From DASVTR01 sp036387475 (GTDB lineage Bacteria; Acidobacteriota; Blastocatellia; Pyrinomonadales; Pyrinomonadaceae), in the NCBI GenBank assembly GCA_036387475.1, contig DASVTR010000010.1, positions 1-64,000 on the forward strand: a stretch of DNA of 64,000 bases, read 5' to 3'. The translations under genes were made by a program, and so were the position numbers. How positions within the stretch are numbered: position 1 is the stretch's first letter; each line of letters begins with the position of its first letter. Below the pieces are notes generated by a model that had not been told where the DNA came from, made no database searches, and saw only the letters and a program-made list of their open reading frames with translations. Of this stretch, positions 25,977 to 34,324 are shown one piece after another.

Positions 25977-26531
25977 TCACTTATCCCGCCACGTTAATTG
26001 ATAGCTCATAATCGCCAGTAGGCTAAGAGCATCTGTCATCTCGCCTGTGAGAGCCATCTTCAACACTTGTTCGGCGGGCAATCGACGGATGTTTAGCTTC
26101 TCTGTCCCTTCCGGCTCATGCTCGCCCTGAGTTAATCCGGTCGCCAGAAACCAGACAGCGCGTTCGTCTGAAACAGAGTTGGAGAGATGTGCCTCTCCCA
26201 TCAGCGTCCAGTTCTGCGCGCGCAGGCCTGTCTCTTCCGCCAGTTCACGCCTAGCGGCAGACAGCAAATCTTCACCCTCCGGGCATCCACCTTCGGGTAT
26301 TTCCCATGAATATTGATCGAGCGGATAGCGGTATTGTCCGACCAGATAAATATGATTGTCTTCGACGGGCAGGATTCCGATAGCGACATTCTTGTAATGC
26401 ACTACGCCATAAATTCCCAATTCTCCATCGGGCCGCACGACCTCATCTTCGCGTATCCTGATCCACGGATTATCATAAACTTCTCTCGAAGCCTGCATCT
26501 TCCACGGGTTCTTCGTTTCATCAAAAGCCAC
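25977..26531 (-). CDS. Nudix hydrolase, ADP-ribose pyrophosphatase type
   Basis: The 184-residue protein carries a complete Nudix box, GGCPEGEDLLSAARRELAEE followed by TGL (about residues 86-108), with the metal-binding glutamates in REL-EE. The N-terminal beta segment (VYDNPWIRIREDEV) and the sequence YGVVHYKNVAIGILPVEDN match the ADP-ribose pyrophosphatase subfamily, which cleaves ADP-ribose to AMP and ribose 5-phosphate. The proline expected about 15 residues after the box to fix ADP-ribose specificity is not clearly seen, so other nucleoside diphosphate-sugar substrates are possible. The downstream AI-2E gene on the same strand ends 57 bp before its start. Confidence 0.9.
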   Translation of the reverse strand: MAFDETKNPWKMQASREVYDNPWIRIREDEVVRPDGELGIYGVVHYKNVAIGILPVEDNHIYLVGQYRYPLDQYSWEIPEGGCPEGEDLLSAARRELAEETGLRAQNWTLMGEAHLSNSVSDERAVWFLATGLTQGEHEPEGTEKLNIRRLPAEQVLKMALTGEMTDALSLLAIMSYQLTWRDK

Positions 26532-26588
26532 TTGCTTTCCTCATCCTGACTAAACATCCATGTCATACTGTGTTGGGTTTGAATCAGC

Positions 26589-27734
26589 CTAACCGCTGTG
26601 CGCTCCTGCTTCATCAGCCGCAGGCGGTAACATCTGAGGCTCATCCTTGATGGCGACCTCAGCCAAGAGGGCATCCGTTGATTCCGATTGTTCGGGATGT
26701 CTTTCAGCCTGCCGAAAGACATCCACCAGGGCCAGTGTAATAGCGAGCACGACCGGCCCCAGCACAATGCCGACGACGCCGAAAACGTGCAGGCCGCCGA
26801 GTACTGAAAAGAAGATGAACAACTCATGCAGTTTCGTCTTTTCGCCGACCAGTTTCGGGCGTAGGAAATTATCGACCGTGCCGATAACCAATGCACCCCA
26901 GACCGTCAGTATGAGAGCCTTGCCCCAATGCCCCGTCGCCGCCAGGTAAATTGCCGCCGGAACCCAGACGAGGAACGACCCGGCCATCGGAATCATCGAG
27001 AGAAAAGTCATCACGACAGCCCAGACGATTGCCGAGGGCAAGCCCAGCGCCCAGAAGGCCAGGCCGCCGAGCGTTCCCTGTATGATGGCAATTACGAGCA
27101 CGCCGTAGAGGCTGGCGCTGATGACGTTGCGCGTGCGCTCAAGAATAAGCGCGCTCTGCGATCTCTCTAAAGGAAGAATGTCCGGCAGGGATTGAACAAT
27201 CCGGTCGCCGTCGCGAAAGAGGTAATACATCGTGAAGATGACGAAGAAGACCTGCACCACTGCGCCCACCACGCCGCCCACGAACCCAAGCGTGCGCCCG
27301 GCAATCGCCCCGCCCATTCCTTTGAGGCGCTCAACGATGGATTCCTGCGAGAGCACCTCTTCGACATTCACGTACTGCCCTATCCATCTTAAGGCACGCC
27401 CCGTGACCGGCGAGTTAGGATCGAGCAAGCCGGAAACGTTGGCTTGCAGATTGGTCGCGAATCCCTTTAGTTGACCGAAGAGCATTAAAGAGATCAGCGT
27501 GAGCGGCACGAGTATAATGAAGATGACGAGCAGGGATGAGAGCAGTGCGCTGGTGGATGGTCGGCGCGTGCGCGCGAGCAGCCTCCGATGAACGGGATGA
27601 AAAACCACTACCAGCACAATCGCCCACGCCAGCACGTTGACGAACGGCTGCAACATCAACCAGCACAGATAAAGGGCGATGGCCGCCACCACCAGCAAGG
27701 CTATCCAGCGCGCTTGAATCGGTCGCTCTTTCAT
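26589..27734 (-). CDS. AI-2E family (PerM/UPF0118) transporter
   Basis: The 381-residue membrane protein has two N-terminal membrane segments (about residues 10-65), a further segment about 70, a periplasmic helical region (about 95-150) and the C-terminal cluster of four to five segments. Characteristic stretches are LIPMAGSFLVWVPAAIYL-like (here LSMIPMAGSFLVWVPAAIYL) and VGEKTKLHELFIFFSVLGGL. Family members export autoinducer-2 (TqsA) or act as Na+/H+ antiporters; the substrate here is unknown. It ends with a cytoplasmic acidic tail. Confidence 0.9.
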   Translation of the reverse strand: MKERPIQARWIALLVVAAIALYLCWLMLQPFVNVLAWAIVLVVVFHPVHRRLLARTRRPSTSALLSSLLVIFIILVPLTLISLMLFGQLKGFATNLQANVSGLLDPNSPVTGRALRWIGQYVNVEEVLSQESIVERLKGMGGAIAGRTLGFVGGVVGAVVQVFFVIFTMYYLFRDGDRIVQSLPDILPLERSQSALILERTRNVISASLYGVLVIAIIQGTLGGLAFWALGLPSAIVWAVVMTFLSMIPMAGSFLVWVPAAIYLAATGHWGKALILTVWGALVIGTVDNFLRPKLVGEKTKLHELFIFFSVLGGLHVFGVVGIVLGPVVLAITLALVDVFRQAERHPEQSESTDALLAEVAIKDEPQMLPPAADEAGAHSG

Positions 27735-27800
27735 ATTTTCACCCTGATTTGCTGACGCAATTTAAGACAACGAGCTTTGCAGAACTCTTTTCGATTTCTC

Positions 27801-27896
27801 TTGCCATGATGAATTTTGCGTTCGGGATTTATAGTTGACGCCTACCACTTGCCATGATGAATTTTGCGTTCGGGATTTATAGTTGACGCCTACCAC
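27801..27896. repeat. Perfect 48-bp tandem duplication upstream of tRNA-Arg
   Basis: Positions 27801-27848 are repeated exactly at 27849-27896. Each copy starts TTGCCATGATG and ends CGCCTACCAC, and contains one TTGACG box (27835 and 27883). The exact identity suggests a recent duplication. Confidence 0.97.
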
Positions 27897-27911
27897 ATGA
27901 CGCGTGATAAC
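27883..27911 (+). promoter_or_regulatory. Putative promoter of tRNA-Arg
   Basis: TTGACG (27883-27888) lies 16-17 bp before TGATAAC (27905-27911), giving a sigma-70-like promoter 23 bp upstream of tRNA-Arg. The duplication places a second TTGACG 48 bp upstream with only a weak TGAATT at -10. Confidence 0.6.
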
Positions 27912-27934
27912 ATCAACAAAGCTTCACAATTCCT

Positions 27935-28007
27935 GCTCCCGTAGCTCAGTGGATAGAGCATCTGCCTTCTAAGCAGAGGGTCGCACGTTCGAGCCGTGCC
28001 GGGGGCA
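27935..28007 (+). tRNA. tRNA-Arg (anticodon TCT)
   Basis: Acceptor GCTCCCG pairs with CGGGGGC (one G-T pair). The anticodon stem TCTGC/GCAGA encloses CTTCTAA with anticodon TCT; the D-arm AGCTCAGTGGATAGAGC and T-arm GTTCGAGCC are normal. CCA is not encoded. Confidence 0.96.
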
Positions 28008-28110
28008 TTGCTTTTACACGCACTAAAGAGTGATGAGCATACCACACAGTCGAAGGCTCATAACTTGAAGAAATAAGCTGAGTGGTGTAAAAATTTGTAG
28101 TCTTCGTTAT

Positions 28111-28185
28111 GGCGGCTATAGTTCAGTAGGTTAGAACGCTTGATTGTGGATCAAGAGGTCGTGGGTTCGAGCCCCACTAGCCGCC
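28111..28185 (+). tRNA. tRNA-His (anticodon GTG)
   Basis: The gene starts with the extra G at -1 paired to C73, the His identity feature (GGCGGCTA against TAGCCGCC). The anticodon stem CTTGA/TCAAG encloses TTGTGGA with anticodon GTG. CCA is not encoded. It lies 103 bp after tRNA-Arg and may share its transcript. Confidence 0.96.
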
Positions 28186-28196
28186 CCTTTCAAAAT

Positions 28197-28238
28197 AAAC
28201 AGTTTAGGGTGACCATCCGGGTCACCCTAAACTGTTTT
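28197..28238 (+). terminator. Terminator after tRNA-His
   Basis: A perfect 18-bp stem (28197-28214 with 28220-28237) has a 5-nt loop and ends in TTTT. Confidence 0.9.
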
Positions 28239-28306
28239 ATGACAGGGATACATCCGCATTAGTATTTCCGGTAGATGAATCCTTTTCGTGGAATAAGACC
28301 AATCCA

Positions 28307-28837
28307 ATGGTGGTCGAAAGCTTTGACCTGCCTTATAATCTAGTCGTGAAAAGAGCTTTGCCGACCAGCCCACTCTCTGAGCCGCATGATGATGAGGCAA
28401 CTCATGATCTCTCAACTGAGCATCATTCTGAATCCGTAGCAGCGGACACCAACGATCTTTCGCAGAGAGATTTTTTGGTTCTCATTGTTGATGATATGGT
28501 TGATAATCTCGTCCTCGTCAGCTTAGACCTCCAGCAGCAGGGCTATCGCGTCGTGACTGCTTCTAACGGCGAAGAAGCAGTTAGAGTAGCATCGCTTTCA
28601 TTCCCCGACATCATCTTAATGGACATCGGCATGCCGCAACTGGACGGGCTTGGGGCGACGCGTAAGATTCGGGAGAACGAAGCGCTGAAAAATATCCCGA
28701 TTATCGCCATCACGGCTTTTAACACGGACGGTTTCCGCCGCGCGGCCCATGATGCAGGCTTTGATGGCTATTTGGTCAAGCCCTTCGATTTTGACCGCTT
28801 GCATGCGCTCATCCGTGGACTCTTACCCGTCAAATAA
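28307..28837 (+). CDS. Single-domain response regulator (CheY-like)
   Basis: The 176-residue protein has a 55-residue acidic N-terminal extension and one receiver domain (about residues 56-175). The acidic pair is in LIVDDMVDN, the phospho-acceptor Asp in IILMDIGMPQLDG, the switch Thr/Ser in IAITAF and the conserved Lys in YLVKPFD. There is no output domain, so it probably signals by protein contact. GTG at about 28346 is an alternative start that would remove 13 residues. It lies 91 bp upstream of the cyclase gene in the same direction and could feed phosphorylation into that cluster. Confidence 0.92.
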   Translation: MVVESFDLPYNLVVKRALPTSPLSEPHDDEATHDLSTEHHSESVAADTNDLSQRDFLVLIVDDMVDNLVLVSLDLQQQGYRVVTASNGEEAVRVASLSFPDIILMDIGMPQLDGLGATRKIRENEALKNIPIIAITAFNTDGFRRAAHDAGFDGYLVKPFDFDRLHALIRGLLPVK

Positions 28838-28928
28838 TTATTTCAGGCCGATGCGAATAGCAAAAGACGAGCATCGTTCTGTTTTGATGTGGACGAAAGC
28901 TTTGTGAACAGAATGGAGCAGGCGCATA

Positions 28929-31307
28929 GTGTCTGAAGCTGATTACCAACCGACCCCGATTGAGACCGCAAACATCTCTCTGCCGGACGAGATACGGGAC
29001 TTGACCTTGCAACTGGCTCGCAATCTTCATGAGCTACGCATCCTTGAACACTTGAGAGAAAAAGAGCAGATAGGTAAAGAGCATTTGGAGGCTCGTTCAG
29101 AGTCGCCCTTGCTTGTTCCTTTTGACGAACTGCCGCCAGTTGAGAAGGAGCGTTACGAACGCGCGGCCTCCGAAACGCTGAAGGCCACTTATGCGCTGGG
29201 CTACCGTGTCGAGAATTCGAGAGCGCAGGAGCAGTTCGTCGCTGCCGCCGGGCTGAATATGCGCAAGCAACCGTTGGCCCAGAACGAGCTTGCGGAGCAC
29301 ATGAAGGCGATGAAGCTGGAGGAGTTGCTGACGCTCTGGCAATCGCACTCGTCGGAATCCTGGGCCGAGATGCCAGAGCTTTACAGGGCGCTCGGCAACC
29401 GTATTCTCAAGCTGGGAGAGCCGCTCTTTGCCTACGACGTTTTAAGGGAAGGCTTGAATGAGTGGTCGACTGATGTTCGTCTGCGGCAGTTGCAGGCGCT
29501 GGCGTTGGCCCGCAGCGGCGCGACCCAGCGTGCCAATGACATACTGGTTCAACTGCACGGCGAAGGCCATAGCGACGAAGAGACTCTGGGCGTGCTGGCA
29601 CGCACTTATAAAGACCTCTGGGCGCAGGCAACAGACGAAAGTGAGCGAAAGCGACAGCTACAGCTTGCCTACAAGTTTTACGATGAAGCACACGAACGCA
29701 GCAGCGGTTACTATTCCGGAATCAACGCGGCGACGATGGCGCTGCTGCTCGGTGAAAAAGAGCGCGCCATCGGTCTTGCCAGCGAAGTACGCGAGGCGTG
29801 CTTGCAAGAATTGAAGAGTTTGTCGCCGGAGAGCGACGATAGATACTGGCCGCTGGCGACGCTGGGCGAAGCGGCATTGATTCTGGGCGATTGGGACGAA
29901 GCCGAAGACTGGTATGGACAGGCGGCGGAAGTAGGGCAAACGAAGTTCGGTGAGTTGACCTCGACGCGCCGCAATGCCCGCCTGATTATCGATTACATCG
30001 GCGGCGATAAGAATAGAATCGAGCGCCATTTTCAGATTCCCAAAGTGGCGGTCTTCTCCGGCCACATGATTGACCGTCCCGACCGTCAGACTGCGCGCTT
30101 CCCTGCTCAACTGGAAAGAGCAGTCCGCGATGAGATTCACCGGCGGCTCGTCAAGCACGGAGCCGGACTCGGTTATGCGTCCGCAGCGTGCGGTTCGGAC
30201 ATACTGTTTTTGGAAGCGCTGCTCGAATTAAACGGTAAGGCATACGTGGTCTTGCCCTACGAGCAGGAACAGTTTAAGAAGGACAGCGTTGAGATTGCGA
30301 ATGATCCGCAGTGGGTCGGGCGCTTCGAGCAGGTGATGGAAAAAGCTTCGGAGGTTTTGCTGGCCTCCGAGCAGCCGATAGACGAGAGCGCGCTCTCTTT
30401 TGAATACACCAATTTACTACTGCACGGGCTGGCGAGTATCAGGGCCGAACGATTCGAGACCGATCTTGTGCCGATTGCCGTCTGGGATGGCAAGCAGGGC
30501 GACGGGCCGGGCGGGACGGCGAGCGTCGTCGAGAGATGGCGCAAACTCGGTTATGACATCGAATTGATAAATCTGGAAGAGATGCTCAGCCAGAAGTTGC
30601 CGGAATTGAGAAGCGAGCCGGAACACGCTTTGTCAACGATGCAGACGGAGGAGCAGCAAGCTGAGCCGACGACGGCAGCGCCTGAATTCGGCGCGCGGAT
30701 GATGGCGATGCTTTTCGCGGACGCCGTGCATTTCAGCAAGCTGACGGAAGAGCAGATTCCACGCTTCATCAAATATTTTTTGGGAGCCATCAGCGAGATG
30801 CCAGCCATGCGCAATCATCCGCCGGAGTTAAAGAATACGTGGGGCGATGGCCTGTATTTCGTTTTCTCAGACGTGCTGGACGCGGGCGAGTTTGCGCTTG
30901 AGTTGGCTGAATTGATGACGCCTGCGAGCAAGTGGGTCGAAAAGGGCTTGCCGGAAAAATTGAATCTACGCATCGCCCTGCACGCCGGGCCTGTTTATTC
31001 CTGTCTAGACCCTGTGACGGGCCGCCCGAATTTCACGGGCACTCACGTCAGCCGCGCGGCGCGTATTGAGCCTGTCACGCCGCCCGGACAGGTTTATGCG
31101 AGCCAGGAATTTGCAGCATTGGCCGCCGCCGAGCAGGTCAGCCGTTTCCAGTGTGAATACGTGGGCCAGACTCCCTTGGCGAAAGGCTTCGGCACGTTTC
31201 CGACTTATCACGTGCGCCGCACGCAACCGCAAAATGAAGCTGCCTCATCGGAAGATGCAGCAGGAAAGCAGGCGCTGCCTTTGACCAAAGGCGCGGAATC
31301 AAATTGA
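28929..31307 (+). CDS. RyR / TRAFs-binding / SLOG-like / class III nucleotide cyclase multidomain protein
   Basis: This 792-residue protein appears to combine four modules. Residues about 18-95 resemble a RyR domain (LLVPFDELPPVEKERYERAA, then ALGYRVE). Residues about 140-360 form TPR-like helices of the MAP3K TRAFs-binding type (ETLGVLARTYKDLWAQ, SGYYSGINAATMALLLG). Residues about 371-550 look like a SLOG/Rossmann sensor (VAVFSGHMIDRPDR, ASAACGSDILFLEALL, VVLPYEQEQFKKDSVE). Residues about 590-780 are a class III cyclase: metal Asp in MLFADAVHFSKL (about 598) and in TWGDGLYFVF (about 640), and Arg in VSRAARIEPVTPPGQVY. The usual transition-state Asn of the VNxAAR motif is Ser. Start GTG 28929. 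The stop is 11 bp before the methyltransferase gene. Confidence 0.85.
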   Translation: MSEADYQPTPIETANISLPDEIRDLTLQLARNLHELRILEHLREKEQIGKEHLEARSESPLLVPFDELPPVEKERYERAASETLKATYALGYRVENSRAQEQFVAAAGLNMRKQPLAQNELAEHMKAMKLEELLTLWQSHSSESWAEMPELYRALGNRILKLGEPLFAYDVLREGLNEWSTDVRLRQLQALALARSGATQRANDILVQLHGEGHSDEETLGVLARTYKDLWAQATDESERKRQLQLAYKFYDEAHERSSGYYSGINAATMALLLGEKERAIGLASEVREACLQELKSLSPESDDRYWPLATLGEAALILGDWDEAEDWYGQAAEVGQTKFGELTSTRRNARLIIDYIGGDKNRIERHFQIPKVAVFSGHMIDRPDRQTARFPAQLERAVRDEIHRRLVKHGAGLGYASAACGSDILFLEALLELNGKAYVVLPYEQEQFKKDSVEIANDPQWVGRFEQVMEKASEVLLASEQPIDESALSFEYTNLLLHGLASIRAERFETDLVPIAVWDGKQGDGPGGTASVVERWRKLGYDIELINLEEMLSQKLPELRSEPEHALSTMQTEEQQAEPTTAAPEFGARMMAMLFADAVHFSKLTEEQIPRFIKYFLGAISEMPAMRNHPPELKNTWGDGLYFVFSDVLDAGEFALELAELMTPASKWVEKGLPEKLNLRIALHAGPVYSCLDPVTGRPNFTGTHVSRAARIEPVTPPGQVYASQEFAALAAAEQVSRFQCEYVGQTPLAKGFGTFPTYHVRRTQPQNEAASSEDAAGKQALPLTKGAESN

Positions 31308-31317
31308 GCTTGCTGAA

Positions 31318-32352
31318 TTGAGCTTGAAGATTGATCGGGAAATGTTGACTGAAACGCTGCCCCGCCCGCCGCTTGAATTGCTCAATCTGGCAACCGCCTA
31401 CCAGCGCTCCAAAACTCTCTTTGCGCTCATAGAGCTTCAGCTTCCGACGCTCCTTGCGCGCCGTCCTTTGAAACTTGAAGAGCTGGCGGGCGCGCTTGGG
31501 ATTCATCCATTGGCCGCTGACAGCTTTGTCAATGCGTGCGTGGCCCTCGGTCTGCTCGAACGCTGCGGTGAAGAGTATCGTAATTCAACTCTCTCCGAAG
31601 TGTTCTTGGTGCGGGGCAAGGCTAGTTATCTGGGAGACCAGTTTAGTAACTACGACCGGACGAGCTATCCGCTGTGGGCCAACCTTGTGAGCAATTTGCG
31701 TCGATGGCAGCTGGGAGCGACAGATGATGAGTTGCCTTCCGCAGACGATCAGGGAGAGAGGGGGATGCGCGAGCGTCACAATCTCTCGCTGCTCACGGGG
31801 CACGCGCTTGGCGAGGCGTTCGATTTTTCTCCCTTTCGACGGATGCTGGACTTGGGCGGCGGGACAGGCGCGATGTCTTTGAGCATTTGCGCCCTGCACG
31901 ATAAACTGCGTTCGCTCGTCTTCGACTTGCCGCAGGTCGCGAGGCTTGCCCGCGAGTATGTCAGCGAGAGTGATTTGTCAGAGCGGATTGAAATTATGGC
32001 GGGCAATTTTAAGACTGACGAATTGCCCGAAGATTTCGACGTGGCGCTGCTGGCAAACCTGCTTTCGGTCTCAAGCGAGCAGACGAACCGCAGTCTGTGC
32101 AAGAGAATCTACGAACGCCTGCCCGCCGGTGGTGCAATTATCATCAGCGGCTACGTTCTGGATGATGGCCGGACTAGCCCTTTGATTCCGGTGCTCTTTT
32201 GCCTGCAAGACATCAACTGGCAAGCGCCGGATGTCGAGCGGGATGTTTCGACTTATAGGAATTGGCTCGCAGAGGCAGGCTTCGTTGAGATTGAGCATCA
32301 AAGGTATTGCCCGCCGACGAGTCTTTTGGTCGGACGAAAACGAAATCGTTGA
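31318..32352 (+). CDS. SAM-dependent O-methyltransferase-type (Methyltransf_2) protein
   Basis: The 344-residue protein has an N-terminal winged-helix dimerisation region (ALIELQLPTLLARRPLKLEE and LAGALGIHPLAADSFVNACV) and a C-terminal Rossmann domain. SAM motif I is MLDLGGGTGAMSLSI, and the acidic loop is VFDLPQVARLA. ANLLSVSSEQTNRSLCKRIY and the PAGGAIIISGYVLDDG strand complete the pattern. The layout is that of plant- and polyketide-type O-methyltransferases, so the acceptor is unknown. The frame starts at TTG 31318; ATG 31342 (MLTETLPRPP) is the alternative. It lies between the cyclase and TIR genes with gaps of 10 and 25 bp, so the three are likely one operon. Confidence 0.88.
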   Translation: MSLKIDREMLTETLPRPPLELLNLATAYQRSKTLFALIELQLPTLLARRPLKLEELAGALGIHPLAADSFVNACVALGLLERCGEEYRNSTLSEVFLVRGKASYLGDQFSNYDRTSYPLWANLVSNLRRWQLGATDDELPSADDQGERGMRERHNLSLLTGHALGEAFDFSPFRRMLDLGGGTGAMSLSICALHDKLRSLVFDLPQVARLAREYVSESDLSERIEIMAGNFKTDELPEDFDVALLANLLSVSSEQTNRSLCKRIYERLPAGGAIIISGYVLDDGRTSPLIPVLFCLQDINWQAPDVERDVSTYRNWLAEAGFVEIEHQRYCPPTSLLVGRKRNR

Positions 32353-32377
32353 GGGATGAAAAGCAAGCTGTTCAGAG

Positions 32378-34297
32378 ATGAGTAAGACGCCGCCGCCAGA
32401 AAACGAATCGGCCCAGGAGCAGGATAATTATAAGTACTGGGCCTTTATCAGCTACAGCCACTCGGACGAGGAGTGGGCCACGTGGCTGCACAAGTCTCTG
32501 GAGACTTACAAAGTCCCGAAGAAGCTTGTAGGCCGCCAGACGCCTGTCGGCACTTTGCCGCGCCGCGTCTTTCCGGTCTTTCGTGACCGTGATGAATTGC
32601 CCGGCGCTTCTGACCTCGGCGGCAATATCAAACAGGCGCTCAGTCAATCGCGCTACATCGTCGTCATCTGCTCTCCGAAGTCTGCGATTTCAAAATGGGT
32701 CAACGAAGAGATTAAGGGCTTCAAGTCGCTCGGCAGAGAAGACCGCGTGCTGTGCCTTATCACAGACGGCGAGCCGAACGCCAAGCCCGACAGCGGGCAG
32801 CTTGAATGTTTTCCTCCGGCGGTGCGCTTTCGCGTCAACGGCAACGGCGAATTAACAGAAGAGCCGACCGAGCCGATTGCCGCCGACGCGCGCAAAGGCA
32901 AAGACGGACGGGCCAACGCCAAGCTCAAGCTGCTGTCTGGAATCCTCAGCGTCGGCTACGACGAATTAAAGCAACGCGAAAAGCAGCGGCAGTTCTATCG
33001 CAAGCTACGCATCGCCGCCAGTCTTGTCGGCTTCGTTTTTTTGACAACCCTAGTTTACATCTTATCCGCCGATGCCAACATCAACGTGCCCGGCGGCGAA
33101 CGCGTCCGCATATTTCTAGACCGCCATCATGCCTCTTTGATGCGCCCCGTTCGCACGGACGCCGAGGTGCGTCAGGCTGCCGCTCGTTCGCGCCGCACCC
33201 TGCTGGATGCCATCAAACGCGGGCGGATGAAAGAAGATTGGCTGCCTAATAATCTTAGTACACCGGAAAAAGGCGGTGATGCATGGTCTCATAGTCAGGC
33301 GCTCTTTGCCGTCTTCAATATGCCGGACGCAAGCCTTGAGGAATTGCGTGAGATGCTTCCAGTGCTGGCATTGACATTCACCTCGGGCGTCGCGCCGGAG
33401 GTGAAGGGTGTGAAGTACGGGTGGTCTAGCGAAGATTTGCTGGATGAAAAGAGGAATCTGATAAAAGCGAGTTCCGAGAGCACCGAAGGAGTGCCGACGC
33501 TCTGGACGCTCGGAGCGGTGACGGTGGCCTTGGGACGCCCCGGACTGCTCGAAGGCGCGGAGCGCCAACGCTTTGAGTCGTATCTACAGTATGCTCAGGA
33601 AGCCGCAAGGTTATACAGGCCATTGGAAACGGGTGGCTGGAATCTCTTTCCATATCAGAGAGACCTCGCCTTCCACGACCCATACACGACGACGATCGCT
33701 CTGCTCGTCCTGCTGGAAACACGCAAAGCCAATCTCGCTTGGGAAGGAAGCACCGAGCGGCGTGACGCGATGCTACAGTCCACGGCGCAGTGGCTCGTCA
33801 ATAATTTTAATGAAAGGTTTAACCCGCCGGGATGGAACGGCACAGCCGACGAGGTGAATGAAATCTTTGACGGACTGACAATTGAAATCTACTCGCTCTT
33901 GCTGCGTGCAGAGGCAGAGGTTGGATTCAAGATACCGGAGAAAATTCTCGTACAGATTCCGCGCCATCTAGCCCTCACGACCGCGCGCGATCTGAAGTTT
34001 CCAACGTCCAAGGGCGAGCACATCGCTTTCGTTTCAGACCCGAATACGGGGCGCGAATATCGCATGAACGAGTCGGTCGGATTTCTCTGGCATCCGTGGG
34101 CTATTGATTGCTCGGTGCGCTGGCTGAAGCGTGCCGAGAAGTTTGGAGCGACGAGCGAAGACATCGTGCGCGTTCGACGGGCGCTCGGTCACATGGTGGT
34201 TGACATGGGCGAGGAAGCGACGCAGAAGGCCGCCTCCGAATGGACTTTCGTCGCCGCAGAGACGCTCTACGGCCTATCGGCTGTCCCGCTTCCCTGA
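32378..34297 (+). CDS. TIR-domain protein with a membrane segment and C-terminal helical barrel
   Basis: The 639-residue protein has an N-terminal TIR domain (about residues 18-150): AFISYSHSDEEWATWLHKSL, FRDRDELPGASDLGGNI, and SRYIVVICSPKSAISKWVNE. The W-V-N-E-E motif places Glu111 where NAD-cleaving TIR domains carry their catalytic glutamate. A single membrane segment (about 212-230, ASLVGFVFLTTLVYIL) follows. The C-terminal region of about 400 residues is helical, with Trp/aromatic motifs suggesting an alpha/alpha-toroid fold (GGWNLFPYQRDLAFHDP, TTIALLVLLET). TIR domains in bacteria often act as NADase effectors in anti-phage systems. It follows the cyclase and methyltransferase genes. 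Confidence 0.88.
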   Translation: MSKTPPPENESAQEQDNYKYWAFISYSHSDEEWATWLHKSLETYKVPKKLVGRQTPVGTLPRRVFPVFRDRDELPGASDLGGNIKQALSQSRYIVVICSPKSAISKWVNEEIKGFKSLGREDRVLCLITDGEPNAKPDSGQLECFPPAVRFRVNGNGELTEEPTEPIAADARKGKDGRANAKLKLLSGILSVGYDELKQREKQRQFYRKLRIAASLVGFVFLTTLVYILSADANINVPGGERVRIFLDRHHASLMRPVRTDAEVRQAAARSRRTLLDAIKRGRMKEDWLPNNLSTPEKGGDAWSHSQALFAVFNMPDASLEELREMLPVLALTFTSGVAPEVKGVKYGWSSEDLLDEKRNLIKASSESTEGVPTLWTLGAVTVALGRPGLLEGAERQRFESYLQYAQEAARLYRPLETGGWNLFPYQRDLAFHDPYTTTIALLVLLETRKANLAWEGSTERRDAMLQSTAQWLVNNFNERFNPPGWNGTADEVNEIFDGLTIEIYSLLLRAEAEVGFKIPEKILVQIPRHLALTTARDLKFPTSKGEHIAFVSDPNTGREYRMNESVGFLWHPWAIDCSVRWLKRAEKFGATSEDIVRVRRALGHMVVDMGEEATQKAASEWTFVAAETLYGLSAVPLP

Positions 34298-34324
34298 CGA
34301 AAGACAGATACTCTCGCAGGCTGT

